This document shows, in pieces, positions 41,430 to 50,089 of a stretch of 64,000 nt of DNA. The DNA comes from CAVXZE01 sp963766175 (lineage in GTDB: Bacteria > Myxococcota_A > UBA9160 > UBA6930). Made by a program: the position numbers and the translations under genes. Each line of letters begins with the position of its first letter. Position 1 is the first letter of the stretch. The stretch covers positions 186,001 through 250,000 of the forward strand of contig CAVXZE010000004.1 in NCBI GenBank assembly GCA_963766175.1, written 5' to 3'. Under the pieces are notes generated by a model. The model made no database searches and was not told the origin of the DNA. It was given only the letters and a program-made list of their open reading frames with translations.

Positions 41430-42224
41430 ATGAACGAACTCCTCTTCGAGCCGCCCACGACGCCGGAGCAGTGGTGCGATATCCAGCCTTGTTTCGAGAT
41501 CGGTGGCGTCACCTTCACCCAGCCGCTCGGCTCGATCCTCGTCTACTTGCTGGCGCTTCTCTGGATCGCGGGCGGCGTCTACTTCTGGCGGATCCGCGAC
41601 GGGCAGCGCTCACGCGAATGGATGGCTCTCGCACTCGCGCTCGGCGGCATCGGCGCCGGGCTTGCCGGAACGAGCTATCAATTCCTCGGCTACGAGCTCA
41701 AGTGCGCGGGTCGCGATCTATGTCTCTGGACCCACTGGTTCGAAGTCGGCTACATGATGCTCCAGGCCGCGAGCACCTCGGCGATGCTCATCGCGGTCGC
41801 ATATGCGTGCACCGCCGGCGCGCTGCGACTCTGGCTACTCATCTACACGGTCTCCAATACGGTTGTCTACACGACGCTTGCCACGTACGGGGCGCTCACC
41901 GGCACCAGGTTCCTGATCAGCTTCGAACTTCTGATGGTCTTTGCCGCGCCCGGTCTCTTGTTCATACTGGTCATCGCCGCTCTGCGTTGGCTCCGCCACC
42001 GAGACAGCATGGATCTGGCGATGATCGGCGCTGGCATCTGGCTCACCGTCACAGTGGCCGCCTACTCCGCGTATCTTGCAGCCGGTTTCACCGCGAGCCT
42101 TTGGAACGCCGGCAACGGCTTCTACTTGTCCGAGAACGACGTTCTGCACATCGGCATGATCCTCTTCATCACCTACCTCGTCGCCGTCGTCGCCAATAGG
42201 CTGCGCGACAACACACCTGGGTGA
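41430..42224 (+). CDS. Seven-helix integral membrane protein, unknown
   Basis: The 264-residue protein shows seven strong hydrophobic segments after a short outside region with two cysteines (WCDIQPCFEIGG). A further cysteine pair occurs in ELKCAGRDLCLWTHWFE. The helix arrangement (LASTSYQF-like loop, WFEVGYMMLQAASTSAMLIA, and a final ENDVLHIGMILFITYLVAVV with a conserved-looking His) resembles DUF-type seven-TM proteins of unknown function. AGGCAAC is the only ribosome-site candidate. It is 113 bases after the lipoprotein gene. No function assigned. Confidence 0.75.
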   Translation: MNELLFEPPTTPEQWCDIQPCFEIGGVTFTQPLGSILVYLLALLWIAGGVYFWRIRDGQRSREWMALALALGGIGAGLAGTSYQFLGYELKCAGRDLCLWTHWFEVGYMMLQAASTSAMLIAVAYACTAGALRLWLLIYTVSNTVVYTTLATYGALTGTRFLISFELLMVFAAPGLLFILVIAALRWLRHRDSMDLAMIGAGIWLTVTVAAYSAYLAAGFTASLWNAGNGFYLSENDVLHIGMILFITYLVAVVANRLRDNTPG

Positions 42225-42249
42225 GAGAAGCAGGCTCCACCGTGACTCG

Positions 42250-43332
42250 TTATGAGATCCCGCTCTCGATATCCTGTGAGGATCTCATGAACCGACTCGT
42301 CGCCGGTGGCTCTCGACGTTCGTCCTCCGGCTTCAATACGAGCGTCAGGGCCTCTTCGGGGCAGGTATTGACGCATAGTCCGCAGCCGATGCACTTGTCC
42401 AGGTTGATGCTGGCAGCTTGGTCTTTCGTGATGCTGATGGCTCCCATCGAGCAGCGATCCAGGCAGATCTCACATCCGTTGCACAAATCCGGATCCGGCT
42501 GACAGAAATAGCTGCACGTGACGAGTGCGGCCGGATTCGGCAGCATCTTCACCACCCGGAGTTCGCCGCAGCAATCCGGGCAGCAGCTGCATATGGCTCC
42601 CGGGTCTTGACTGTCCGGGATCTGGTGCACCAGGCCAGCCTCCTCGGCCCTGGCCAGAACATCCAGCGCTTCTTCCTGACTGATCTTGCGCCCCATACCC
42701 TGCTCGATGTAGTACTCGGCATAGAAGCCCAGCAGCAGGCAGACCTCCAGCGGTTGATTGCAGGGCGACCCCAGCAACTGCTGCTGCACCGCGCAGAAGC
42801 ACTTGGTCAGGGCGATCCGGTCCTGCCTCTTGATGAGCTCCTTCACATCTTCGTAAGGCGCAACCGGTCGCGACACGTTGATCGGGACCTTGACTGGAAG
42901 TGAGCGAAGCGGCAGGGAGAACTCCACCGGCTGCTCATCATTCGAATCCTCCGGAAGCTTCTCCGCCCAGATGTAGTCCTCGTAGATCTGCGCCAGCTCC
43001 TTGTCGATCGTGTGAACCTGATGCTCCAAGATGCCGTGGGCAAACGGAGGCGCCGCGTAGCAGTACGAATCACCAGTTCGCTTCGGGAATGCCAAGCCCT
43101 TCCGAGCCATACCCTCGAGAGTAGCTGCCACTACCTCGGTATCCTGAGCTGCGCGCTCGGCGATCTGGTCAGCCGTTTCCAGATTCCCAGTGAGATTCAG
43201 ATAGATCTCGGCTTCTTCCTCAGTGAAGAGCCTGCGAAGAAACGCGATTTCCAGTCCTGAAGCCGTTGCCTGGAAGTACGCACTGTGCCTGGCCACGCCC
43301 TTCCGCAGCCGTTGATAGATGTCATCGTTCAT
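42250..43332 (-). CDS. HTH-ferredoxin fusion: protein with 2x[4Fe-4S] domain, partner of the glycyl radical enzyme
   Basis: The N-terminal ~100 residues look like a winged-helix/MarR-like module (LTGNLETADQIAERAAQDTE). The middle has KCFCAVQQQLLGSPCNQPLE and ICSCCPDCCGELR, cysteine clusters as found in a common uncharacterised anaerobe family. The end is a bacterial-type ferredoxin with CNGCEICLDRCSMGAIS and CIGCGLCVNTCPEEALT, each giving four cysteines for [4Fe-4S]. AGGAGG lies 6 bases before ATG 43332. It follows the glycyl radical enzyme gene by 48 bases on the same strand. An electron supply or oxygen/redox sensing role for that enzyme is plausible but unproven. Confidence 0.85.
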   Translation of the reverse strand: MNDDIYQRLRKGVARHSAYFQATASGLEIAFLRRLFTEEEAEIYLNLTGNLETADQIAERAAQDTEVVAATLEGMARKGLAFPKRTGDSYCYAAPPFAHGILEHQVHTIDKELAQIYEDYIWAEKLPEDSNDEQPVEFSLPLRSLPVKVPINVSRPVAPYEDVKELIKRQDRIALTKCFCAVQQQLLGSPCNQPLEVCLLLGFYAEYYIEQGMGRKISQEEALDVLARAEEAGLVHQIPDSQDPGAICSCCPDCCGELRVVKMLPNPAALVTCSYFCQPDPDLCNGCEICLDRCSMGAISITKDQAASINLDKCIGCGLCVNTCPEEALTLVLKPEDERREPPATSRFMRSSQDIESGIS

Positions 43333-43380
43333 CGTGTCCTCCTCGAACCGGGTCGCCTGAACTTTCTCGAGGACGCACTC

Positions 43381-45744
43381 TCACACCACATGCTCCGTCC
43401 GCGCGATGATCTCGTTCTGGGTGGCGCGGTCGAGCTGCACGAAGTAGGCGCTGAATCCCGCCACCCGAACGATCAGGCCTGCGTAGGCGTCGGGATCTTC
43501 CTGCGCGGCCCGTAGTGTCGCCAGGTCGAGCACGTTCACTTGCAGCTGCTGCCCCTTCAACCGCATGAAGCCCGTGGTCAGGGCCTTCATGTTCTCGATC
43601 CCCGTGGGCGTTCTGATTGGACCGGCCGAGAATTTCACGTTGCACACGTTCCCCGCCGGCCAGTGGTGGATGTTGTCGAGCCGCGCGACCGATCGTAGAA
43701 GCGCCGTCGGACCCTTGCGGTCCGCGCCCTGACACGCCCCGACGCCATCCACCAGTGGCTCGCCCTTCCGCCTCCCGTCGGGAGTCGCCGCGGTCAAGTA
43801 CCCAGTGTAGACATGGGTCTGCACTGGCCAGACCCCGCACGTGTAGCGGCCGTTGCGCGAGTCGACGTGCCTCCAGAGAAACTCCGAATGGATCGCGGTC
43901 AGCCGGTTGGCCATCGCGTCGGCCCCGGCGTCGTCGTTGCCGAAGCGCGGCGCGCCGTTCTTGAGCATCTGGCGCATCGGCTCGTCACCCTCGAAGTCGT
44001 TCAGCAACGCCTTGCGCAGCTGACGCCAGGTGATCCGGCCCTCCTCGCATACGAATCGCTGGATCGCCATCATTCCGTCGCACGCGTTGCTCGGACCGAA
44101 GATCGCCGTTCCCGGCAGGTTGTAGCGCGTTCCGCCACAGACCAGATCGCGCCGTCGCTCCAGGCAGTCATCCAGCAGCGACGACATCAACGGGCAATGC
44201 ACGTACCGCTTTTGTGCTTCGCCGGCGATCAGCGTCGCCAGAACATTCAGCCCGCAGAGATGCTCGACCTGGTCCCTGTAAGCCTCCCAAAGATCGTCGA
44301 AGCCCCGGAACTCCTCCGGCGGCGGCGTCTCGAGCCCGATCGGCGAGCCCGTGATCATCGAGCGCCCCTCGTTGAGTGCCAGCTCCAGCGCCTTCGCCAG
44401 GTTCAGGTGCCCGCCCGCCGTCAGTCCCTGCTGCTTGCCCGGCACGCTCGGCTCCACGCAGCCCACGATCGCGTAGCCCACCGCGTCGTCCGCCTCCACG
44501 CCATGCGTCACCAGCGCCGGGATGATCACCTCGTCGTTGAACAACGCCGGCAGCCCCAGCCCTTCGGCCAACGCCCGATGCGCGTGGTGCCAGAACGCCG
44601 GGTCGATGTTCGGGTGCCACCGCACCGAGATCGCCGGCTGCGGAACCCGCAGTGCGAGCGTCGCGTCGATGCACAGGTGCGACAGCTGATTGGAGAGATC
44701 GCCGCCTTCGGAATCCTGCCCACCCAGCGTCAGATTCTGGAAGATGGTTTCGCCGATGGCCGTTCCCACGTTCTCCATGAACTTGACCCAGAGGCCCAGC
44801 AGCAGCTCCCACGCCCCCTCGGGCGTCAGTCTGCCCGAGTCGAGGTCGGCGCGATAGAACGGGTGGGCGTACTGGTCGAACCGCCCCGCAGAGATCGACC
44901 AGCCGTACTGCTCGATGTGCATCGCCAGGTGCACGAACCAGAAGCTCTGTATCGCCTGATGGAAGCTCCGTGCGGGCTCTGCCGGCACGTGGCGACACAC
45001 CCTGGAGATCTCCCGCAGCTCCTCTGCTCGCGCCGCGTTCGGTTCCGCCGCCGCCATCTCGTCCGCCAACGCCGCGTAACGCCCAGCCCATGCCATGAGC
45101 CCGTCGGCCGCAATGACGACCGCCTCGAGGAAGTGCCGCCCTTCGCCGTCGTCGTCCGGCGCCTCCGCGAGTCGTTCCTCGGCTTCCCGTGCTATAGCCC
45201 GAAACCCCCGCGTGATCGCCTTCTCATAGTCCACCACCACGTGGCCGAAGCCGCTGTCCGCCCCCGTGCAGAAGCCCGCCGCCAGCTCGCGCTCCGCCCG
45301 GCTCAGCCGTTCCGGCTGTGCGCCCCGCACCAGGTCGAACAGCGTGCGCCCATGCCAGTAGTCCCACACCTCCGCCGGGGTAGTCTCCGCCGTCAGCCCA
45401 TGCATATTGAACTCTGGATACACTGCCCGCGCCCCGAGCTCCGCCGACCGTTGCCCCACCAGCAGCTCGCCCTCGCGGATGAAGATCGGCATCTCGCTCA
45501 GCACCGCGCGCAGCGCCCGCGCCCGACGAATCACCTGCGGCTCACCTTCGGTCTCTCGGTACGACCGCGTCAGAATCCGCGCGCGCTCGAAACAGGGGCG
45601 GTTCTCCGCCGAAAGCAGATCGTCGCGCAGCCGCCTTACACGCTCTGGCACCGCTTGGTGAGCATGCTCTGTCGTTTGCAGCAACCCAGGATCCGCCACG
45701 GTGCCCCCGCCGTTCATCGAGTTGATTTCAAAGTACCTAATCAC
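43381..45744 (-). CDS. Glycyl radical enzyme (pyruvate formate-lyase/diol dehydratase family)
   Basis: The 787-residue protein has both family signatures: active-site loop AIVGCVEPSVPGK with C429 and E431, and the glycyl radical site VRVAGFSAYF with G763. The C-x-E pattern is that of the dehydratase/eliminase branch (glycerol, propanediol, choline lyase, hydroxyproline dehydratase types) rather than pyruvate formate-lyase itself, which has two adjacent cysteines. The enzyme is strictly anaerobic, as the radical is destroyed by oxygen. No radical SAM activase is adjacent. The GTG start at 45744 has purine-rich sequence upstream. ATG 45717 is possible. Substrate not identifiable. Confidence 0.93.
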   Translation of the reverse strand: MIRYFEINSMNGGGTVADPGLLQTTEHAHQAVPERVRRLRDDLLSAENRPCFERARILTRSYRETEGEPQVIRRARALRAVLSEMPIFIREGELLVGQRSAELGARAVYPEFNMHGLTAETTPAEVWDYWHGRTLFDLVRGAQPERLSRAERELAAGFCTGADSGFGHVVVDYEKAITRGFRAIAREAEERLAEAPDDDGEGRHFLEAVVIAADGLMAWAGRYAALADEMAAAEPNAARAEELREISRVCRHVPAEPARSFHQAIQSFWFVHLAMHIEQYGWSISAGRFDQYAHPFYRADLDSGRLTPEGAWELLLGLWVKFMENVGTAIGETIFQNLTLGGQDSEGGDLSNQLSHLCIDATLALRVPQPAISVRWHPNIDPAFWHHAHRALAEGLGLPALFNDEVIIPALVTHGVEADDAVGYAIVGCVEPSVPGKQQGLTAGGHLNLAKALELALNEGRSMITGSPIGLETPPPEEFRGFDDLWEAYRDQVEHLCGLNVLATLIAGEAQKRYVHCPLMSSLLDDCLERRRDLVCGGTRYNLPGTAIFGPSNACDGMMAIQRFVCEEGRITWRQLRKALLNDFEGDEPMRQMLKNGAPRFGNDDAGADAMANRLTAIHSEFLWRHVDSRNGRYTCGVWPVQTHVYTGYLTAATPDGRRKGEPLVDGVGACQGADRKGPTALLRSVARLDNIHHWPAGNVCNVKFSAGPIRTPTGIENMKALTTGFMRLKGQQLQVNVLDLATLRAAQEDPDAYAGLIVRVAGFSAYFVQLDRATQNEIIARTEHVV

Positions 45745-45867
45745 CTCGCGCCCTGCATAACAGGTCCTGACCGAACCTGCTTGTCGGACGCAAAGCGGCG
45801 TCGGAAGCTCCTACCCGCACCGCGCCGCCTATTGACCTCCTGCCGCCCGCTGACCTAAGGTGCGGCC

Positions 45868-47160
45868 ATGCGACGCCTGCGGGGGATGGTTGATCTGGTC
45901 TTCGACGCGGTCGAAGAGACGACCAACCTGGTTCAGCGCACGCACGATGCCGCCGTCGAGCGTTCGGTTCGGCGGTTTGCCCCGATCGAGCCTGCCAGAA
46001 GTACCGCCCGGGCCGTGGCCGCGGCCGAAGGCGCCATTTCCGGAGGCGTGTTCGAAACGATTCGCACCCTGAACAGCGCTGCGCGCTTCACTGTCGACGC
46101 CGGTGCCGGGGTCGCCGAGGCAGCGTTCGGAGCAACGTCCGACGCCGACCAGCTCGAGCTCGCGACGCCCGTCGAATCCACCGCCGCCGGGACCACGAGT
46201 TGGTGCCTCGACTACCTCCAGAGCACGCTGAATGGGTTCTATGGTGACTACTTGAATCGGCGCGGCAGTCGCCTCGACCTCGGCATGACATTTCGCCAGA
46301 ACGGTCGATGTGTACCGACCACCCCCGAGGCCTTTTCCGCGGCCCTTGCCAAACCCAGCAACCGGGTTTGCGTCTTCGTACACTGCTTGAGCGCGACGGA
46401 GTGGCTGTGGAGCCTGGCTTCCGAGCACCACTACGGCGAGCCCGGTGTCACGTTCGGCACGCGCCTGGAGGCCGATCTCGGCTTCACGCCTCTCTATCTT
46501 CGTTACAACACCGGACGCCACATCTCGGAGAACGGACGATCGCTGGCAACGCTGCTGAACGAGATGCTGGCCGCGTACCCCGTGCCCATCGAAGAGATCG
46601 CGCTGGTTGGGCACAGTATGGGCGGCCTGGTTGCGCGGAGCGCCGCCCACTACGCAAGCGAGCACGACGAGCCTTGGGTAGAGCGGCTTCGTCACATTGC
46701 GTGCATCGGCTCGCCTCATCTCGGGGCACCGCTCGAGAAGGCGGTGAACCTGCTCACCGGTATCCTCCGAAAGATCGACGCAGCAGGCGCTCAAGTCCCT
46801 GCCGAACTCCTCGAGGCGCGCAGCGCAGGGATCAAGGACTTGCGACACGGCTACACCCTCGATGAAGAGTGGGCCGGCAGAGATCCCGATGAGGTGTTTG
46901 CCAATGCCCGGCGCAACGTGCCGCTCCTTGACCAAGTCGGGTACTACTTCGTGGCTGCCACCATCACGCGCGATCCCGCTCATCCCGTCGGTCAGTTGCT
47001 GGGTGACCTGCTGGTTCGCCTGCCGAGCGCGACGGGCGCTGCGCCAGAGCCTCCGCGCCGCATTCCATTTCGATCCGGCGCCGTCTTCAGCGGCATGAAT
47101 CACATCCACCTCGCCAACCATCCTGGTGTCTACGAAGCGCTGCGTGCCCAGCTCACCTAG
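45868..47160 (+). CDS. Alpha/beta hydrolase, lipase/PGAP1-like
   Basis: Residues 160-430 form an alpha/beta hydrolase fold with nucleophile S250 in ALVGHSMGGLVARSA, an acid and histidine further on (SGMNHIHLANH). The FVHCLSATEWLW loop supplies the oxyanion hole. The first ~110 residues are a helical, alanine-rich region (VDLVFDAVEETTNLVQRTHD) that resembles phasin-type helices and may bind a hydrophobic surface. No signal peptide was seen, so it is probably cytoplasmic. A lipid-ester or polyester substrate is plausible. It is divergent from the glycyl radical enzyme. Confidence 0.85.
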   Translation: MRRLRGMVDLVFDAVEETTNLVQRTHDAAVERSVRRFAPIEPARSTARAVAAAEGAISGGVFETIRTLNSAARFTVDAGAGVAEAAFGATSDADQLELATPVESTAAGTTSWCLDYLQSTLNGFYGDYLNRRGSRLDLGMTFRQNGRCVPTTPEAFSAALAKPSNRVCVFVHCLSATEWLWSLASEHHYGEPGVTFGTRLEADLGFTPLYLRYNTGRHISENGRSLATLLNEMLAAYPVPIEEIALVGHSMGGLVARSAAHYASEHDEPWVERLRHIACIGSPHLGAPLEKAVNLLTGILRKIDAAGAQVPAELLEARSAGIKDLRHGYTLDEEWAGRDPDEVFANARRNVPLLDQVGYYFVAATITRDPAHPVGQLLGDLLVRLPSATGAAPEPPRRIPFRSGAVFSGMNHIHLANHPGVYEALRAQLT

Positions 47161-47355
47161 GATAGGGATGCCCGCGGACGACGCGACCGCTCCCGAGCAG
47201 GCAAGAGGCAGCGCACCATCGCGGCTCAGTCGTCGCTCATATCTCCGTCGCGAATCCTGCCGTGACCCATGTCACGCGCTCCGGGGTGCACCCCCGCCGA
47301 TGAGCCCTTTTCTCCGTCGCACCCGTATCGTGCGCGGAGGGAAGGGGAGGAGCCG

Positions 47356-48333
47356 ATGCGTCCCACGGTTCGGAGGAGATGGCTGCTCGGCGCGCTCGCG
47401 GCCCTGGCCCTATGCGCGCTCGGTGTGCGCTGCCCGTTCCTTCTCGGCCCGCGGCTCCCCGACGCGCCCGACTGCCCGCTGATGCCGGTTGACAGCTACT
47501 GGCACACAAGTGTGCAGAACCTGCCCGTCCATCCGCGCTCGGACGCCTGGGTGGCGAACATCGGCGCGAGCGACCCGGTGCACCCGGACTTCGGTGCGGG
47601 GCTCTGGCAGGGCGGGCCAATCGGCATCCCCTACACCACGGCCGGCGCCGAAAAGCCGGCCGTCCCCGTTCGCTTCCGTTACGAGGACGAGAGCGACCCC
47701 GGGCCATATCCGATCCCCGAGGACGCGCCCGTCGAGGGCGGCCCCGACGCCACGGGGGACCGGCATCTGCTGGTAGTGGATCGCGACGCTTGCGTCCTCT
47801 ACGAGCTCTTCGACGCCCATCCCGAACCCGACGGCTCGTGGTCCGCGGGGTCGGGCGCGATCTTCGATCTGCTGGACTACGGCCTGCGCCCCGAGGGCTG
47901 GACCTCCGCGGATGCCGCGGGGCTTCCGATCCTGCCCGGCCTGGTTCGCTACGAGGAGGTGGCGGCGGGTGTCGTGGCTCACGCGGTCCGGTTCACGGCG
48001 CCCAGGACACAGCGCGCGTACGTATGGCCTGCGCGCCATTTCGCAAGCTCGTCGACAGATCCCGACCTTCCGCCCATGGGCGCCTGGTTCCGGCTCAAGC
48101 ACTCGGTCGATCCGGCGGACTTCTCACCGCAGACCCGGCCCATCGTGCAGGCGCTGCAGCGACACGGCATGATCCTGGCGGACAACGGCTCGCCGTGGTT
48201 CCTCTCGGGCGTTCCCGATCCTCGCTGGGACGACGACATCCTGCGTGAGCTGCGCACCCTGCACGGCACGGACTTCGAAGCCGTCGACACCTCGAGCCTG
48301 CCGATCGACCCGGACTCCGTGCAGATCCGCTGA
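47356..48333 (+). CDS. Secreted protein of unknown function
   Basis: ATG 47356 has GGAGG 6 bases upstream and begins with a twin-arginine-like or basic signal (RRRWLLGALAALALCALGV). The body includes SYWHTSVQNLPVHPRSDAWV, LDYGLRPEGWTSADAAGLPI, VWPARHFASS and MGAWFRLKHSVDPADFSPQT, and ADNGSPWFLSGVPDPRWDDD. This set is familiar from uncharacterised secreted proteins of Actinobacteria and Myxobacteria, but I cannot attach a name or a function. Two cysteine pairs could form disulfides. It follows the lipase gene on the same strand. Confidence 0.75.
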   Translation: MRPTVRRRWLLGALAALALCALGVRCPFLLGPRLPDAPDCPLMPVDSYWHTSVQNLPVHPRSDAWVANIGASDPVHPDFGAGLWQGGPIGIPYTTAGAEKPAVPVRFRYEDESDPGPYPIPEDAPVEGGPDATGDRHLLVVDRDACVLYELFDAHPEPDGSWSAGSGAIFDLLDYGLRPEGWTSADAAGLPILPGLVRYEEVAAGVVAHAVRFTAPRTQRAYVWPARHFASSSTDPDLPPMGAWFRLKHSVDPADFSPQTRPIVQALQRHGMILADNGSPWFLSGVPDPRWDDDILRELRTLHGTDFEAVDTSSLPIDPDSVQIR

Positions 48334-48647
48334 GGTTGCAGCAGCCCTCGGGATGGGACCAGACCGGCCCCGTTCCGAGCAAACAGCTCCTAGCTGAAGA
48401 GCTTCCTCGCCGAGTCGGCGAGCTGCCCCACGTGCTCTCGAGACTTTTGATGAAGTCCTCCCAGGCGTCCTCACCGGCCTCGGCGGGCTCGTTCCAGTGG
48501 GGGATCGACCCTCGGGCGCGCCACTGACCCAGCCTGAGGCACTCGACCCCGCCACGGGAGCCCTCCATCCGCCTCCCCGGGGCCTTCTGCCACCATCGTT
48601 CTGCCGGTTCGCTCCCGGCGACCCGCGGGGTTTGGGTCCGGCTCCGT
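48334..48647. other. Intergenic region, 314 bases
   Basis: No intact gene is seen. The minus strand reads like coding sequence in two frames that join at an AAAAG run near 48450 (EAGEDAWEDFIKS in one, SREHVGQLADSARKLFS before a stop in another). This could be a small frameshifted gene or chance in GC-rich DNA. Confidence 0.35.
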
Positions 48648-49403
48648 TTGGCCGAAGAGACCCTCGTGGCCGGATCGCTCACGACTCCCTTCCGTCTTCA
48701 CTACGAGCACTGCCGCGCCCTCGAGCTCGCAGGCCAGGTGCAGGAGTGCACCGACCACCTCCAGCACCCCGAGGTGCTGCTGATGGAGTTCTTCGAGTCC
48801 TACCATCAGATCGAGCGGAACTGGAGCCCGGACCAGGCGCTGCGCCCGCCGGAGAGCGATGAGCTGGTCCTCGAGCCCTTCCACGGATCGCTCGAGATAT
48901 CGATCGAGGTAGAGGATTGCGAGCCGGAGAGGGTGGTCTGCCTGTCCGGATCGATGAGCCCGATTCCCGACGAGCTGCACCCGGCGATCTCGCACCGCGG
49001 CCTCGACTACGTCGGCCTGCTTCCCGGTCCCCCGCCCCACCTGGTGCTGGGCGTGGCCCAGGCCTCGAAGGAGGAGACGCCCTACCTGCTCCTCCTGCGG
49101 GCCCTCAACTGCCTCGCCGAGCTGTCTCCGCCGCTGCGGGTGGCGCAGCTCGGGCAGGAGCTACTGCGCGGACAGCTTTCCGAGGACGTCCGGTTCGACC
49201 TTCACCTGGGCGTCACCGAGCCACAGTCCACGGCCGGGTGGCAGGCCCTGGTCGAGCTCACCCGGGACATGGCCGAGCTCTTCGTTCGGCAGGTCGCCGA
49301 GTATCCCCAGTTCGAAGGTGCCCTGGGACGGATCGGCTGCCTCGAGATCGCCCCCGCCGGCCCCGGTGACGTGGTCGCCATGCGGCCGATCTGGGTGGTG
49401 TGA
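48648..49403 (+). CDS. Unknown 251-residue protein
   Basis: Not recognised. The protein is acidic, with few charged clusters and no membrane segment or signal. Features are TPFRLHYEHCRALELAGQVQ, RNWSPDQALRPPESDELVLE and a C-terminal helix-rich part (VELTRDMAELFVRQVAEYPQ). The TTG 48648 start has no clear ribosome site; GTG 48666 is an alternative. Codon use fits the surrounding genes, and the opposite strand contains no better frame, so it is likely a real gene. Confidence 0.55.
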   Translation: MAEETLVAGSLTTPFRLHYEHCRALELAGQVQECTDHLQHPEVLLMEFFESYHQIERNWSPDQALRPPESDELVLEPFHGSLEISIEVEDCEPERVVCLSGSMSPIPDELHPAISHRGLDYVGLLPGPPPHLVLGVAQASKEETPYLLLLRALNCLAELSPPLRVAQLGQELLRGQLSEDVRFDLHLGVTEPQSTAGWQALVELTRDMAELFVRQVAEYPQFEGALGRIGCLEIAPAGPGDVVAMRPIWVV

Positions 49404-49485
49404 GGCCGAGGCACAGCCCCTGTCGCTTTGCTTCCGCAACCGAGCAGGGTAGTTCCCAGGACCGCAGCAACGGCGAGAAAACGGA
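49404..49485 (-). pseudogene. Orphan lipoprotein signal sequence (remnant)
   Basis: Directly after the RidA stop, the minus strand encodes LIRFLAVAAVLGTTLLGCGS, a textbook lipoprotein signal with lipobox LLGC. There is no ATG, GTG or TTG at the expected place and the frame soon runs antisense into the convergent unknown gene without recognisable domain. It looks like the left end of a gene whose body was lost in a rearrangement. Confidence 0.35.
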
Positions 49486-49860
49486 TCAGGACTTCTCCCG
49501 AGCCGTAACCTTGATCTCGGCGCGGGCGCCGGGGATGATGAGCTCCGTAATACCGATCCAGGTGGAGGCGGGATAGGGCTCCTTGATGAACTCGTCCTTC
49601 ACCTTGGCCATCGCCGCCGCGTTCTTCTGGAGATCCACCATGTAGATGGTGGTATCGATGATGTCCTCGTAGCCGACTCCGGCCTCTGCGAGTGTCTCGC
49701 CGAGGGACTGCCACGCATTGCGGAACTCGTCTTCGGCCGACTCACCTCGCCCGACGACGCCGGAGCAGAAGATGAGACTGTCGTGGCGAACGGCGGAAGC
49801 GAAGTGCCAGCTCTCGTAGACCTTGCGGGTGGATTCGGGAACGATGACGTCGATTGCCAT
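49486..49860 (-). CDS. RidA/YjgF-family protein
   Basis: The 124-residue protein shows the trimeric RidA fold: SLIFCSGVVGRGESAEDEF, then NAWQSLGETLAEAGVGYEDI and TTIYMVDLQKNAAAMAKVKD, ending ASTWIGITELIIPGARAEIK where the catalytic arginine (in PGARAEIK) is present. RidA proteins hydrolyse reactive enamines and imines from PLP enzymes; others act in degradation pathways. ATG 49860 has GGAGG 9 bases upstream. It follows a decayed hydrolase and the fetAB pair on the same strand. Confidence 0.9.
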   Translation of the reverse strand: MAIDVIVPESTRKVYESWHFASAVRHDSLIFCSGVVGRGESAEDEFRNAWQSLGETLAEAGVGYEDIIDTTIYMVDLQKNAAAMAKVKDEFIKEPYPASTWIGITELIIPGARAEIKVTAREKS

Positions 49861-49892
49861 GGCGGGGTTTCCTCCGGGGATTTCGCTGCGGA

Positions 49893-50065
49893 TCAGACTT
49901 CTGCGCCGAGGTTTCTTCGGGTCCGGGAGATGAGCCGCTGGATGAAGCCCCTGATCACTCCCAGGTAGGCGTCGGCTTCTTTCTCCAGGATGACGCAGTG
50001 GCTCGAGTTGCCGAAGATAACATATTCGTTGTCCGGGATGCGTTCGGCCATCACCCTCCTGCATC
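49893..50065 (-). pseudogene. Alpha/beta hydrolase C-terminal remnant
   Basis: The minus-strand frame reads MAERIPDNEYVIFGNSSHCV, then ILEKEADAYLGVIRGFIQRL. This is the end of an alpha/beta hydrolase, where the catalytic histidine follows the G.S.H pattern and a closing helix follows. The nucleophile domain is missing; upstream sequence belongs to the end of the FetB-like gene. The ATG inside is an ordinary internal methionine, so no functional product is expected. Confidence 0.6.
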
Positions 50066-50089
50066 TCGGGACATTCTGGACTCTGCCCG

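Noticed and set aside
43813..45858. 681-codon plus-strand frame opposite the glycyl radical enzyme
   Set aside because: The minus strand carries both glycyl radical enzyme signatures; the plus frame is Arg/His/Leu-rich and domain-free.
48340..48560. Small minus-strand gene with a frameshift at an A-run
   Set aside because: Both frames look weakly coding, but without a recognised family a real gene cannot be separated from GC-rich chance.
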